A DNA stretch of 64,000 bases, from assembly GCA_009837395.1 (NCBI GenBank), contig VXTP01000015.1, forward strand, positions 124,001 to 188,000, read 5' to 3'. Under the pieces are notes generated by a model. The model made no database searches and was not told the DNA's origin. It saw only the letters and a list, made by a program, of their open reading frames with translations. The position numbers were made by a program, and so were the translations under genes. The DNA is from Gemmatimonadota bacterium. Lineage in GTDB: Bacteria; JAAXHH01. Shown here piece by piece: positions 1 through 9,909 of this stretch; the first letter of the stretch is position 1, and each line of letters opens with the position of its first letter.

Positions 1-300
1 GCCACCGAGGACGAGATCGCGAACGCCTCCGCCCGCGGCGACCTGACCGGTCTCTACAACTGTCCGCACACGGGCGTCGCGCTGGCCGCGCTCTTCAAGA
101 TGGTCGAACAGGGCGAGATCCGGTCCACGGACCGCGTCATCATCATCTCCACGGCGAACGGACTGAAGTTCACCGATTTCAAGGTCGGATATCATGAAGA
201 CCGGCTGGACGGCGTCAACGTGAGACACGGACAGTCCCCCCTGGAACTGCCTGCCCGTTACGATGACGTGGTCCGGGCGATCGACCGGGTGCTGTCATGA
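1..300 (+). CDS. thrC: Threonine synthase, C-terminal fragment
   Basis: The frame is open from the first base to the TGA at 298-300, so only the last 99 residues are present. The peptide contains [11 protein letters not shown] and the ending [15 protein letters not shown], which match the C-terminal end of PLP-dependent threonine synthases. These convert O-phosphohomoserine to threonine in the cytoplasm. The catalytic lysine region lies upstream of the window. The stop codon overlaps the ATG of the next gene (ATGA), suggesting translational coupling. The call rests on C-terminal motifs only. Confidence 0.85.
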   Translation, partial: ATEDEIANASARGDLTGLYNCPHTGVALAALFKMVEQGEIRSTDRVIIISTANGLKFTDFKVGYHEDRLDGVNVRHGQSPLELPARYDDVVRAIDRVLS

Positions 301-1847
301 AAACGAAACCGACACCCGGCGCGGCCGTCTTTCCCACCGCCGCCGCCATGAAAGCGCCGTCCGCTCCCGCTGCCGGTATCCTGCTGTCGGTCCTGGTGCT
401 GGCCCTGCTCGTGCTCGCCTGCGGCGGTCCCCTGCAGTTCCGTGGGGGGCCTTCCGGGCCGGAACGCAGCCTGGCGGAGGACATAGGCCGGATCCTGGAC
501 CATCCGGACCTGGCCCCCATGTCCGTTGGCGTGAAGGTCGTTTCACCGGTCACGGGCCGGGTACTCTTCGCACGGCATTCCGAAGGGCTGTTCCATCCCG
601 CGTCCAATACCAAGCTGTTCACCGCCCTGGGCGTCCTGCGGACCATGGGCCCCGACTACCGCTACCTGACGAGCGTCTTCGCGGACGGAGACGCCTATGC
701 CGCAGACGACACGCTGCACACGTCGCTGTACCTGCTCGGGCGCGGGGACCCCATGCTGGAATCGGCGCACCTGGACAGCCTCGCCGGCCTGGTCGCCGGG
801 TCGTACGGCGCACGGGTCATCGCGGGCGACATCGTCGTCGACGACGCCTACCTGGACCGCGTACCTTACGGCGAAGGGTGGATGTGGGACGACGTGCAGT
901 ACAGTTACTCCGCCTCCCTGAACGCGCTCTCGGTAAACGGAAACAGCGTGAAGATCGGCATTTCGCCCGGGGCCGCCGTCGGCGCGCCCGTAACGGTCCG
1001 GGTCGATCCGCCGACGACGTCCGTATCCTTTGTCGTGGAGGCCCTGACGGCGGCGGCGGGGGATACCTCGTCCGCCGAACCGCTCAGGATCGAGCGGGAC
1101 TGGCCGTCGCGGTCCAACCGGATCACCATATCCGGCCGGGTCGCCATGAACGCGGGCGAGCGGGAGTACTTCCGGTCTGTCGAAACGCCCGGTCTGTACG
1201 CGGGGAAACTGTTCCGGGACAAGCTGCAGGCCCGCGGCGTTCGCGTGACGGGACCGGTCCGAAGGGGCGTCACGCCAACCCGCGCCCGGACGGTGGCGAC
1301 CTACCGTTCACCGCCGGTGACCGGGGCCCTGGCCCGCCTGCTCAAGTACAGCCACAACCTTACGGCGGAACTGCTCATCAAGACCATGGGACGCCACACG
1401 ACGGGCGAGCCGGGCTCGTCCGCCGACGGGCTGGCCGCCCTGCGTCAGGTCCTGGCGGACTATATCGGCCTGGACCCCGATGCCTACCGGTTCGCGGACG
1501 GTTCCGGGCTCTCGTGGTACAACTACGTATCGCCCGACCAGGTCGCGGCACTGCTGACGGCGGCGTACCACGACCCCGAAATCGGCGACGACTTCCGGGA
1601 GGCGCTGCCCGTCGCCGGGGTGGACGGAACCCTGGCCAACCGGATGAAGGATACGGCGGCCATGGGCAATCTCAGGGCGAAGACCGGCACGCTGACCGGC
1701 GTGAGCTGTCTGAGCGGCTACGTCCATACCCTGGACGGCGAGCCCCTGGTCTTCTCGATCATGATAAACAACTTCGTCGGCCCGGCGTCGACGGCGCGCC
1801 GGGCGCAGGATGCAATCGGCGTCCTGCTCGCGGGATTCAGCCGCTAG
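297..1847 (+). CDS. dacB: D-alanyl-D-alanine carboxypeptidase/endopeptidase, PBP4 type (peptidase S13)
   Basis: This 516-residue serine peptidase should trim or cleave peptidoglycan cross-links in the periplasm. All three penicillin-binding signatures are visible: SNTK at residues 103-106 (nucleophile Ser103), SHN in the middle, and KTG near the C-terminus in AKTGTLTG. The N-terminus has a hydrophobic stretch ending LVLAC (Cys42), so it is probably a lipoprotein. The start at 297 overlaps the thrC stop; an internal ATG at 348 would give a more ordinary signal peptide ([10 protein letters not shown]) and is a real alternative. Length fits the PBP4/DacB family. Confidence 0.9.
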   Translation: MKTKPTPGAAVFPTAAAMKAPSAPAAGILLSVLVLALLVLACGGPLQFRGGPSGPERSLAEDIGRILDHPDLAPMSVGVKVVSPVTGRVLFARHSEGLFHPASNTKLFTALGVLRTMGPDYRYLTSVFADGDAYAADDTLHTSLYLLGRGDPMLESAHLDSLAGLVAGSYGARVIAGDIVVDDAYLDRVPYGEGWMWDDVQYSYSASLNALSVNGNSVKIGISPGAAVGAPVTVRVDPPTTSVSFVVEALTAAAGDTSSAEPLRIERDWPSRSNRITISGRVAMNAGEREYFRSVETPGLYAGKLFRDKLQARGVRVTGPVRRGVTPTRARTVATYRSPPVTGALARLLKYSHNLTAELLIKTMGRHTTGEPGSSADGLAALRQVLADYIGLDPDAYRFADGSGLSWYNYVSPDQVAALLTAAYHDPEIGDDFREALPVAGVDGTLANRMKDTAAMGNLRAKTGTLTGVSCLSGYVHTLDGEPLVFSIMINNFVGPASTARRAQDAIGVLLAGFSR

Positions 1848-1896
1848 TGACCTGTGTGTAACGCTGCATGTGACACTATTCGGGAAGGAACCTGAT

Positions 1897-2367
1897 ATGG
1901 CGAAGTCCAGGGATCCTCACGTGGAAGGCAAGGTCAACCGGGCGCACTACTCGAGCAAGACGGAACTGTCGGCGCGCCTGTTCGCCGTGCTGGACCTGAC
2001 CACGGAGGACCGGGGCCTGAGCCTGATCCCCCAGCTTTCCCGGGCGGTACGGCGGGGCGATGTCCTCGAACTCATCTGCACCGACGAAGAAGACGCCGGA
2101 CCGGGTTCGAACGTGGACCGTGCCGCCTATATCGGATTCGCGGAAGTTTCGGAAGCGGGGCTGCTGCTGTGCGGGGACGCGGTCTCCGTCCGGGAGGAAG
2201 AAATCGGGGCGATAACGGGGTTCGACGAGACGCACCTGCCCAACCACCTGAACGTCGTCATCCGATCGAAGCGTCTCGTATCGGGCCGGGAGATGGAACT
2301 GCCCCTGGACGAGTTGATCACCTTCTCCGGGATTTGCGCGGACCCGGACCGGGGCATCGGATTCTAA
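1897..2367 (+). CDS. Hypothetical protein, small acidic
   Basis: This is a 156-residue soluble protein with no signal peptide or membrane segment. I do not recognise the family with certainty; it faintly recalls small uncharacterised DUF6917-type proteins, but I could not test this. The start at 1897 is chosen over an in-frame upstream start at 1810 because a good ribosome site (GGGAAGGAA, 1882-1890) lies just before it and the upstream start would lie inside dacB. The gene is convergent with rsgA and their stop codons overlap (2364-2367). Confidence 0.65.
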   Translation: MAKSRDPHVEGKVNRAHYSSKTELSARLFAVLDLTTEDRGLSLIPQLSRAVRRGDVLELICTDEEDAGPGSNVDRAAYIGFAEVSEAGLLLCGDAVSVREEEIGAITGFDETHLPNHLNVVIRSKRLVSGREMELPLDELITFSGICADPDRGIGF

Positions 2368-3323
2368 CGACCATCCAGTTCTTTACGCAACGCGACGTAG
2401 CTGTCGTATCGCTCACGTGTCACGTCGCCCGCTGCCACGGCGGCTCGCAGTGTACAGTCCGGTTCGTGGACGTGCGTGCAGTCGTGGAACCTGCAACCCG
2501 CCAGGTGACCGCGCATTTCGGGGAACAACTCCGGTAGTTCGCGCGGCGACACGTCCCACAGGCTGAATTCCCGGATCCCCGGAGAGTCGATCACCAGGCC
2601 CCCCGCATCGAGCCGGTGCGCGGCGAGATAGGTGGTGGTGTGCCGGCCGCGGCCCGTCGTCCGGTTCACCTCGCGGACCCGCAGTCCAAGGCCGGGTTGC
2701 ATGGCGTTCAGCAGGGAAGTCTTCCCCGCTCCGGACGGGCCCGCGATCGCGGAAACCCGGTTCCGAAGCGTGGCTTTCAGCAGGTCGACTCCTTCCCCCG
2801 TCACGGCGCTGGCCGGGATGACGCGGAAACCGCACCGTTCGTAGATCGCCGCGATGTCCGGGTCCCCGTCCTTCGACAGATCGATCTTGTTCAGGCAGAT
2901 GACCGGGGCGAGGTTGCCGGCCTCCGCGGCCACGAGCAGCCGGTCCAGCAACTGCTGGTTCGGACGCGGGTCCCGCACCGAGAAGACGGCGACGAGATGG
3001 TCGGCGTTGGCGATCATGATCTGTTCCATGCGCCGCTTGCCGGGGGCGAGACGGGAGAGTTTGGAGCGGCGCGGGAGCACTTCCTCTATAGCGCCGGTCT
3101 CGCCCTGGTCCTCCACGACGCGCACGCGATCGCCGATGGCCACGGGATTCACGGCGTCGATACGGCCGACCTGCTCGACGGAGTGATGCTGGTCGTCCCG
3201 TTCCGGATAAATCAGCGCCTTCTTCATCCTGCTGCGCAACGCGCAGGCGAAGATCCCGTGCCGGGTCTCCACGTCGAACACGCCCCGGTGTTCCCTGATT
3301 ACGATGCCTTCGGTCGGTTTCAC
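2364..3323 (-). CDS. rsgA: Ribosome small-subunit-dependent GTPase A (RsgA/YjeQ)
   Basis: RsgA is a GTPase that checks late maturation of the 30S ribosomal subunit. The circularly permuted GTPase order is clear: G4 NKID at residues 145-148 comes before G1 GPSGAGKT (195-202) and G3 DSPG (246-249). The C-terminal zinc knuckle has Cys277, Cys282, His284 and Cys290. The N-terminal OB-fold region precedes the G domain. It starts with GTG at 3323. Length 319 aa is typical. It is separated from holA by about 46 bp and is probably co-transcribed with it. Confidence 0.95.
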   Translation of the reverse strand: MKPTEGIVIREHRGVFDVETRHGIFACALRSRMKKALIYPERDDQHHSVEQVGRIDAVNPVAIGDRVRVVEDQGETGAIEEVLPRRSKLSRLAPGKRRMEQIMIANADHLVAVFSVRDPRPNQQLLDRLLVAAEAGNLAPVICLNKIDLSKDGDPDIAAIYERCGFRVIPASAVTGEGVDLLKATLRNRVSAIAGPSGAGKTSLLNAMQPGLGLRVREVNRTTGRGRHTTTYLAAHRLDAGGLVIDSPGIREFSLWDVSPRELPELFPEMRGHLAGCRFHDCTHVHEPDCTLRAAVAAGDVTRERYDSYVALRKELDGR

Positions 3324-3369
3324 AATCGCGGCGCCCGTGGCGCCTGGCCGGCCCTCCGTGTCTTTGCCG

Positions 3370-4380
3370 CTATGCCGCGTGCCCGGTGCACAACGTATAC
3401 AACAGCCGCCGCATGACGTGTTCGGGCGGCAACGCGCTGGATTTCAGGGCGGTATCGGCTTCGTAGAGCGCCTCGAACCCGCTGAGCAGATCCCGTCCCG
3501 CCAGCAGCCTGGACTGGGCGGCATAGCGGTTGTAGAACCGGTTGAACCCCCATCCCAGCTGCAGCTTCTTCTTGATGTCGTCGTCCGTCCGACGGTCCCT
3601 TTTCAGGAACCTGATCTTCCAGAGGATCACCAGGTGGCGGACGAAGAGCGCCACGATGGCCTGGGGCGCGTCTCCGCCGTCTATCGCACGCTCGTAGGCC
3701 ACCAGCGCCCGGGCCAGGTCCTTCTCGCCGACGGCTTCGGCGATGTCGAACACCGTCCCCGCGCGAACGGGCCCGAGCGTACTCTCCACGTCGCCGGCCG
3801 CAATCGCATCCCGGCCGCCTACGAACACGGCCAGTTTCTCCACCTCTCCGGCCAGTTCCCCCAGGTCCGTCCCCACGATGGCCTGCAACTGGTGCGCGGC
3901 CTCCGGGGTCAGCCGCTTTCCGTACCGCTTCGCCTGCTGCTGAAGCCACGAAGGGACCTTCTCCGGAAACAGGGGGTAGAACACCACCGTGACCGCCGAG
4001 GCCGCAAGCCGTTCGTACAGCCTGGTCTTCAGGTTCACCCGGGGCGTCTCGAGCACAAGGACCGTACTCGGCACGGGCCGTTCCGCATAGTCCGCCACGG
4101 CTTCCTTGTCCTTCTGCGGCAACTTGTGGAAATCCCTGACGACGACCAACCGGCGGTCGGTCATCATGGGCACGAGGGAGGCGGCGGTCAATATCGCCGC
4201 GGCGTCGCTTTCGTCGCCGCGAAGCACGTCCATGCAGAACGCCTCCGTCCCCGGCTCGACGATCCGGGCGACCAGCGTATCCACGGCTTCTTCCTTCCGG
4301 TACGCCTCGTCGCCGGAGAAGAAGTACACCGCTTCGATCCGGCCACGGTCTATTTGCTGAATCAGCTGCTCGGGGTTCAT
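3370..4380 (-). CDS. holA: DNA polymerase III subunit delta
   Basis: The delta subunit of the clamp loader opens the beta sliding clamp. The 336-residue protein starts MNPEQLIQQIDRG and has the FFSGDEAYRKEE segment typical of HolA, where the Walker A loop is degenerate. It also has the family pattern VLETPRVNLKTRLYERL and a helical C-terminal domain. The start at 4380 is preferred over in-frame starts up to 4428 because GAGGTG lies 6 nt upstream. It is divergent from the TIGR02757 gene across a 216-bp gap. Confidence 0.92.
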   Translation of the reverse strand: MNPEQLIQQIDRGRIEAVYFFSGDEAYRKEEAVDTLVARIVEPGTEAFCMDVLRGDESDAAAILTAASLVPMMTDRRLVVVRDFHKLPQKDKEAVADYAERPVPSTVLVLETPRVNLKTRLYERLAASAVTVVFYPLFPEKVPSWLQQQAKRYGKRLTPEAAHQLQAIVGTDLGELAGEVEKLAVFVGGRDAIAAGDVESTLGPVRAGTVFDIAEAVGEKDLARALVAYERAIDGGDAPQAIVALFVRHLVILWKIRFLKRDRRTDDDIKKKLQLGWGFNRFYNRYAAQSRLLAGRDLLSGFEALYEADTALKSSALPPEHVMRRLLYTLCTGHAA

Positions 4381-4491
4381 TAGAGCACCTCGCCGCCGGA
4401 CCTCGGCCATCCTCTGCAGGAGCGGCACAGGGCCGGCACAGGACCGGTGAAGGCCCAGCGCAGGACCGGCGCGGTACGGGTACGAATCGGG

Positions 4492-4520
4492 TTACGGAAG
4501 TCGCACCTTGCGAATATATT
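4492..4520 (+). promoter_or_regulatory. Possible promoter for the TIGR02757 gene
   Basis: A good -10 box (TATATT, 4515-4520) lies in the divergent holA/TIGR02757 gap. The -35 box 17 bp upstream (TTACGG) is weak. The position, about 77 bp before the start codon, is sensible. Confidence 0.4.
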
Positions 4521-4596
4521 CAAGTCAAGCCGCATACGCCATCTCTTAACCGGACCCAGGCTTCGAAAACCTGGCCCGCAACACGGACGATTCACC

Positions 4597-5406
4597 ATGA
4601 CGCGTATCGACTGGACCGCGATCGGAAACCGGCTGGAAGCCCTGTACCGTTCCTTCGATCCTTCCATGATCGCGCCCGATCCGCTCGAAGTGGTAAGACG
4701 CTTCGAACGTCCGGAGGACCAGGAGATCGCCGGGCTGGTCGCGGCTTCGCTGGCCTACGGCCGGGCGGAAACGATCACGGACGCGGCCGGCGACGCGTTG
4801 CGGAGGATGGGAGGCGCGCCCTGGGACTTCGTCATGGGTTTCGACCACGGGCGGGACGGCGTGCAATTCGACGGATTCGTATACCGGTGGACGCGGGGAC
4901 GGGACCTGTCGACGCTGGCCGCGGTCATGGGGAAGGCCCTGCGGCGGTACGGCTCCCTCGGCGCGCTCTTTGCCGCGGGCCACCGCCCTTCGGATACCCA
5001 CACGGGTCCGGCGCTTGCCCATTTCTCCGGTACGCTGCTCGGATACACGCGGGAGGACCATCCCGGGGAGCGGCACGGGAAGCAAACGGGGATCCGCTAC
5101 CTGTTGCCCTCCCCGGTATCGGGCAGCGCCTGCAAGCGGATGAACCTCTACGTCCGGTGGATGGTCCGGCGGGAAGACCCGGACCTGGGCCTCTGGCCGC
5201 GTATACATCCCGCCCGCCTGGTGATGCCGATCGACACCCACGTGGCGCGGATTTCCAGGCGGCTGGGCCTGACGTCCCGAAAGCAGGCGGACTGGAAAAT
5301 GGCCGAGGAGGTCACGCGGGCGCTACGTAGATTCGACCCGGAAGACCCGGTGAAGTACGACTTCGCCCTTTGCCACTGGGGCATGCTGGAGTACAGGAAC
5401 CGTTGA
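4597..5406 (+). CDS. TIGR02757 (DUF2400) family protein
   Basis: This 269-residue protein matches the TIGR02757 family of unknown function. Recognisable pieces are the N-terminal QEIAGLVAASLAYGRAETI, the central LFAAG segment, GSACKRMNLYVRWMVRR and the C-terminal MPIDTHVARISRRLGL. The ending resembles helix-hairpin-helix DNA glycosylase folds (KRMNLYLRWMVR followed by DTH), which is known of this family, but no activity has been established. The start is set at the ATG at 4597 because upstream in-frame sequence does not look coding. Confidence 0.85.
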   Translation: MTRIDWTAIGNRLEALYRSFDPSMIAPDPLEVVRRFERPEDQEIAGLVAASLAYGRAETITDAAGDALRRMGGAPWDFVMGFDHGRDGVQFDGFVYRWTRGRDLSTLAAVMGKALRRYGSLGALFAAGHRPSDTHTGPALAHFSGTLLGYTREDHPGERHGKQTGIRYLLPSPVSGSACKRMNLYVRWMVRREDPDLGLWPRIHPARLVMPIDTHVARISRRLGLTSRKQADWKMAEEVTRALRRFDPEDPVKYDFALCHWGMLEYRNR

Positions 5407-5584
5407 ACGGCCCGGCCGGCGCGTCCAGTGCCACCGTTTCGTTTCTGCTTGCCGGGCGCGGAGGCCTCTTCCTATTTTACCGTGATTTATCGCAGCAAGA
5501 CAACAATGAATACCCGGGCAGCGGCCCACCCGACAGGCGCTTGGGCAGCGGCCTTTCCAACAGGTGCCCGGACACGGAGGGATC

Positions 5585-6853
5585 ATGTTAGACCAGCGAT
5601 TCGTCAGGAATAACCCCGACGTGGTAAAACAGGCGGCGGCGAACAAGAACGAGCGGGTCGACGTCGACGGGTTCCTCGACCTGGATGCCCGGCGGCGGGA
5701 ACTGCTGCAGACGAGCGAGTCGCTCAAGCAGCGGCGGAACACCGTGTCCGACGAAATCGCCCGGATGAAACGCGACGGCGAAGACGCTTCCGCCCGGATC
5801 GAGGAGATGCGGGAGGTGTCCGCGCGCATCAAGGGTATCGACACCGACCTGGCCGGACTCCAGGACAGCCTGCAGTCCGTGCTAGAGCGCCTGCCCAACA
5901 TACCCCATCCCTCGGTGCCGGTCGGCGCCGACGAAAGCGCCAACGTGGAGGTACGCCGCTGGGGGTCCACGCCCGAGGTGGAGTTCGAGCGCAAGGCCCA
6001 CTGGGACCTGGGCGAATCCCTCGACATCATCGACTTTCAACGGGCGGGCAAGATATCGGGCAGCCACTTCGTCCTCTTCAAGGGCGAGGGCGCGCGGCTG
6101 CAGCGCGCATTGATCCAGTTCATGCTCGACCTCCACATCCAGAAACACGGATACACGGAAGTCATTCCGCCCTACATCGTAAACCGACAGAGCATGTTCG
6201 GCACGGGCCAGCTGCCGAAGATGGAAGAGGACATGTACCGGACCGACCTGGACGACCTGTTCCTCATCCCCACGGCGGAGGTCCCGGTAACCAACATGCA
6301 TCGCGACGAGATCCTCTCCGAGGACGACCTGCCCATCTACTACACGGCCTACAGCCCCTGCTTCCGCCGCGAGGCAGGTTCCTACGGTCGGGAGACCCGC
6401 GGCCTGATCCGGGTGCACCAGTTCGACAAGGTGGAGATGGTCAAATTCGTCCGTCCCGAGACCTCCTACGATGAACTGGAGACGCTGGTGAACGACGCGG
6501 AGGAAGTGCTGCAGTTGCTTAACATCCCCTACCGCGTGGTCTCGCTGAGCACGGGCGACCTGAGTTTCGCGGCGGCCAAGTGCTATGACCTGGAAGCCTG
6601 GGCGCCCGGGGTGGACCGGTGGCTGGAGGTCTCTTCCTGCAGCAATTTCGAGGACTTCCAGGCGCGGAGGAGCGGGATCCGGTACCGGAACAAGGCCGGT
6701 AAGAGCCAGTTCGTGCATACCCTGAACGGATCGGGCATGGGCATGGCGCGGACCCTGATCGCGGTGCTCGAGCACTACCAGACCGGGCGCGGCAGCATCC
6801 GCATCCCGGAGGTGCTGATCCCCTACATGGGCGGACTCAAGGAAATCGGGTGA
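5585..6853 (+). CDS. serS: Serine--tRNA ligase
   Basis: This 422-residue class II aminoacyl-tRNA synthetase charges tRNA-Ser (and tRNA-Sec if present). The N-terminal coiled-coil tRNA-binding arm covers roughly residues 25-105. Motif 2 (CFRREAGSYGRETRG, about residues 258-272) and motif 3 (GSGMGMARTLIAVLE, about 381-395) are intact. The ATG at 5585 is chosen because GGAGGG (5576-5581) sits just before it and SerS proteins usually start MLD. Its stop overlaps the GTG start of tsaE by 4 bp. Confidence 0.97.
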   Translation: MLDQRFVRNNPDVVKQAAANKNERVDVDGFLDLDARRRELLQTSESLKQRRNTVSDEIARMKRDGEDASARIEEMREVSARIKGIDTDLAGLQDSLQSVLERLPNIPHPSVPVGADESANVEVRRWGSTPEVEFERKAHWDLGESLDIIDFQRAGKISGSHFVLFKGEGARLQRALIQFMLDLHIQKHGYTEVIPPYIVNRQSMFGTGQLPKMEEDMYRTDLDDLFLIPTAEVPVTNMHRDEILSEDDLPIYYTAYSPCFRREAGSYGRETRGLIRVHQFDKVEMVKFVRPETSYDELETLVNDAEEVLQLLNIPYRVVSLSTGDLSFAAAKCYDLEAWAPGVDRWLEVSSCSNFEDFQARRSGIRYRNKAGKSQFVHTLNGSGMGMARTLIAVLEHYQTGRGSIRIPEVLIPYMGGLKEIG

Positions 6854-7386
6854 ACGCTTCGATACATGGGGACGCGCAGTCCCGGCCCGTACGGCGCAGT
6901 TTCGACACGGACGGTCCCGGTCAGACTGCGCGGGTCGGGAGACGGCTTGCGGCGTGGCTGGCGCCGGGGGACACCGTGCAGGTGTCCGGCGACCTGGGCG
7001 CGGGGAAAACCTGTTTTATCCAGGGGATCTGCGCGGGCCTCGACATCACGGAACCGGTCACGAGTCCCACCTTCACCCTCGTGAACGAATACTACGGTCA
7101 GTCTGGTCAGTCTGGTCAGCCTGGTCAGCCTGGTCAGCTTGGCCGGGTTCCCGTGGCCCACTTCGATCTCTACCGCCTGGACGACCCCGAGTCGGTGCTG
7201 GACCTCGGCTTGGAAGAATACCTGGACACGTGCGTCTGCCTGGTCGAATGGGGAGACAAGTTCCCGGGGATCATGCCGTCCGACGCGGTAACGGTGAATA
7301 TCGAAATCGGAGCGGGAACGCGGAGAACGCTGGAAATCGCGGGCGGTAGCGAACTGGTGTCCGATCTGGAGGCAGCGGTGCGGTGA
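6850..7386 (+). CDS. tsaE: tRNA threonylcarbamoyladenosine biosynthesis ATPase TsaE
   Basis: TsaE is the ATPase partner of TsaB/TsaD in making t6A at position 37 of ANN-decoding tRNAs. The Walker A loop GDLGAGKT is at residues 47-54, followed by the family block TSPTFTLVNEY and then HFDLYRLDDPES. Oddly, the loop between the last two blocks carries a Gln/Gly repeat (residues 83-97) made by five 9-bp DNA units. It starts with GTG inside the serS stop (GTGA). At 178 aa it is slightly longer than usual, explained by the repeat. Confidence 0.93.
   Translation: MNASIHGDAQSRPVRRSFDTDGPGQTARVGRRLAAWLAPGDTVQVSGDLGAGKTCFIQGICAGLDITEPVTSPTFTLVNEYYGQSGQSGQPGQPGQLGRVPVAHFDLYRLDDPESVLDLGLEEYLDTCVCLVEWGDKFPGIMPSDAVTVNIEIGAGTRRTLEIAGGSELVSDLEAAVR
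7096..7140. repeat. Five 9-bp units inside tsaE
   Basis: Five consecutive copies of GGTCAGYYT (7096, 7105, 7114, 7123, 7132). In the gene frame they encode GQS/GQP/GQL, a flexible loop between two conserved TsaE blocks. Confidence 0.95.
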
Positions 7387-7456
7387 ACCCTCTGACGGGT
7401 TGGTTGCCGATCTGGAGGCCGCGGCACAGGCGGCACAGGCGGCCCAGGTGGACCGC
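7361..7456. repeat. Duplicated tsaE tail plus 9-bp array in the tsaE-lon gap
   Basis: The 18 bp at 7361-7378, in the last codons of tsaE, recur at 7407-7424 with one change, now outside the gene. They are followed by GCGGCACAG-type 9-bp units (7421-7456). No gene is seen here; the region separates two convergent genes. Confidence 0.8.
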
Positions 7457-7462
7457 TGACCG

Positions 7463-9880
7463 CTAGACCGGCTTGATGGACGGTTGGGCGACAGACTGGG
7501 CGGGGAGCAAGGCGGGCACGCGGGACTCCACGACCGTCATGCCCATGGTCCGTTTGAGGACTTCGTCCATGGTCGATACGGGGATGATCTCGATCCCGTC
7601 CTTCACCTCCGGCGGCACGTCCACCAGGTCCTTCCGGTTGCGGAGCGGAATCGCCACTTCCTTGATGCCGGCCCGGAGCGCGGCGATCAACTTCTCGTTC
7701 AGTCCGCCGATGGGCAGGACGTTCCCCCGGAGCGTGATCTCGCCCGTCATGGCGATGTCGCACCGGACCGGCACGCCGGTCAGCGCCGAACAGAGCGCCG
7801 TCGCGATCGTGATGCCGGCGGAAGGTCCGTCCTTGGGGATCGCGCCTTCGGGCATGTGCACGTGGATCTCGACGTTCTTGTAGAAATCCGGCTCGAGTCC
7901 CAGCGAGGCCGCCCTGGACCGGGCGTAGGTGAGCGCCGCGTGGGCCGACTCCTGCATCACTTCTCCCAACTGGCCGGTCAGCGTCAGTCTCCCGGCGCCG
8001 CGGCGGTTCAGGACACTGACCTCGATGGTGAGGATGTCGCCGCCCGACTGCGTCCACGCGAGCCCCGTGGCGATCCCCACCGAGTCCTGTTTCACCACTT
8101 CGGAATCCAGGTAGCGCGGAACGCCGAGATAGCCTGAAAGCTGGTTGCGCGTCACCTGCATCCGCTTGCCGGACTTTCCTTCCACCACCTTGCGGGCCAG
8201 CTTGCGGCAGACCGCGGCGATGTGGCGCTCCAGTCCCCGGACGCCGGCCTCGCGGGTATATTCCCGGATGACGGCCAGCAGGGCGTCCTTCCTGAAGGTG
8301 ACCCGTTCCTTCGTCAGTCCGTGGGCCTTGATCTGCTTCGGCACGAGGAACTCCTTCGCGATGGCCAGTTTCTGCGTTTCGAGATAACCGGGCAACTCGA
8401 GGATCTCCATGCGGTCGTTCAGTGCCGGAGGGATGGTTTCGGTGGTGTTGGCCGTCGTGATGAACAATACCCGGGACAGGTCGTAGTCCACCTCAAGATA
8501 GTGATCGTTGAAGGCATTGTTCTGTTCGGGATCCAGCACCTCGAGCAGGGCCGACGCGGGGTCGCCGCGCACGTCCCGGCCGAGCTTGTCCACCTCGTCG
8601 AGCAGGATGACGGGATTGACGGACCTGGCGCGGCGCATCGCCTGGATGATGCGTCCGGGCATGGAACCGATGTAGGTCCGGCGGTGCCCCCTGATCTCGG
8701 CCTCGTCGTGCACGCCGCCGAGGGACATGCGGACGAACTTGCGGCCCATTGCGCGCGCGACCGAACGGCCGAGGGACGTCTTGCCCACGCCGGGCGGGCC
8801 GACCAGGCACAGGATCGGTCCCTTCAGGTGCCGCGTCAACTGGATGACCGACAGGTACTCGAGGATGTGTTCCTTGGGTTTTTCCAGCCCGTAGTGATCG
8901 GCGTCGAGCACGGACGCCACCCGGCCGATGTCCCGGCTGTCCCGCGTGCGTTTCCTCCACGGGACTTCGACGAGCCATTCCAGGTAGTTCCGGATCACCG
9001 TCGCTTCGGGTGAAGTCGGGTGCATCTGCTGGAGCTTTTCCAGCTCGTTCATGGCCTTTTCGTGGGCCTCTTTGGGCATCTTCGCGTCCGCGATCTGCTG
9101 GGCCAGGCCGTCCGGGTTCTCCGGCAGGTCCTCCAGCTCGCCCAGTTCCTGCTTGATCACGCGCATCTGTTCCTGGAGAAAGAACTCCCGCTGCGACTTG
9201 GTGATGCGGTCCCGGACTTCCCCGTCGAGCTGGTTCTTGATCTCCAGGATCTCCAGTTCCGTGGCCAGGAGGGCCGCCAGTTCATCGAGCTGTTCGATGA
9301 TCGACGGTGCTTCGATGAGCCGCTGCTTGACCTGGGGGCTCTGCTGGATGAAGGCCGACATCGTATCCACCAGGCGCTGGGCGTCGTCCATGTTCTGCAG
9401 GGACAGCAGGATCTCGTCGGGCGCCTGCTGGTTCAGCTTGATGTACTCCGTGAACTGGTCCACGACGGTCCGCAGTCGCGCCTGCACCTCCGCCTCGGTG
9501 TCCCCCGCCTCCTCCACCAGGGTGATCTTCACCCGCATGTAGGGGTCCGTGGACAGAAACCGGACGATCCGCGCGCGGACGATCCCCTCCACAAGCACGC
9601 GGATCAGGCCGTTGGGCAGTTTCACCACCTGCAGGATGCGGGCTACGATGCCGGTCCGGTGCACGTCCTCTTTCGCGGGCTGCTCGATATCGGGGTTCCG
9701 CTGGGCGGTCAGGAAGAGCAGCCGGTCGTTGTTGACCCCATGCTCCAGGGCCTTGATGGAAGCGTCCCGCGCAATGATGAGGGGGTATTCCATGTAGGGG
9801 AACACGACCACTTCACGGAGGGGAATGAGCGGCAGCTTGTCGTCGAATGTAATGGGTTCGTTGCGATTCAGGGTGATCAT
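7463..9880 (-). CDS. lon: ATP-dependent protease Lon
   Basis: Lon degrades misfolded and regulatory proteins in the cytoplasm. The 805-residue protein has the N-terminal substrate domain ([15 protein letters not shown]), a long helical region, the AAA+ Walker A GPPGVGKT (about residue 370) and Walker B region, and a C-terminal protease domain with the Ser-Lys dyad Ser687 (KDGPSAG) and Lys730. Start ATG at 9880. It closes the tig-clpP-clpX-lon block; the gap to clpX is 29 bp, so it is probably one transcript. Confidence 0.97.
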   Translation of the reverse strand: MITLNRNEPITFDDKLPLIPLREVVVFPYMEYPLIIARDASIKALEHGVNNDRLLFLTAQRNPDIEQPAKEDVHRTGIVARILQVVKLPNGLIRVLVEGIVRARIVRFLSTDPYMRVKITLVEEAGDTEAEVQARLRTVVDQFTEYIKLNQQAPDEILLSLQNMDDAQRLVDTMSAFIQQSPQVKQRLIEAPSIIEQLDELAALLATELEILEIKNQLDGEVRDRITKSQREFFLQEQMRVIKQELGELEDLPENPDGLAQQIADAKMPKEAHEKAMNELEKLQQMHPTSPEATVIRNYLEWLVEVPWRKRTRDSRDIGRVASVLDADHYGLEKPKEHILEYLSVIQLTRHLKGPILCLVGPPGVGKTSLGRSVARAMGRKFVRMSLGGVHDEAEIRGHRRTYIGSMPGRIIQAMRRARSVNPVILLDEVDKLGRDVRGDPASALLEVLDPEQNNAFNDHYLEVDYDLSRVLFITTANTTETIPPALNDRMEILELPGYLETQKLAIAKEFLVPKQIKAHGLTKERVTFRKDALLAVIREYTREAGVRGLERHIAAVCRKLARKVVEGKSGKRMQVTRNQLSGYLGVPRYLDSEVVKQDSVGIATGLAWTQSGGDILTIEVSVLNRRGAGRLTLTGQLGEVMQESAHAALTYARSRAASLGLEPDFYKNVEIHVHMPEGAIPKDGPSAGITIATALCSALTGVPVRCDIAMTGEITLRGNVLPIGGLNEKLIAALRAGIKEVAIPLRNRKDLVDVPPEVKDGIEIIPVSTMDEVLKRTMGMTVVESRVPALLPAQSVAQPSIKPV

Positions 9881-9909
9881 GGGATTCCGTTGATGCCGCG
9901 GGGTGGGGA

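Noticed and set aside
263-1861. A 532-residue open frame overlapping dacB in another frame
   Set aside because: It is a high-GC shadow frame rich in Arg and Gly. The dacB frame has three intact penicillin-binding motifs, so the overlap is not a gene.
7387-7462. Small gene in the tsaE-lon gap
   Set aside because: The sequence is repeat-derived and lies between two convergent stop codons without a ribosome site.
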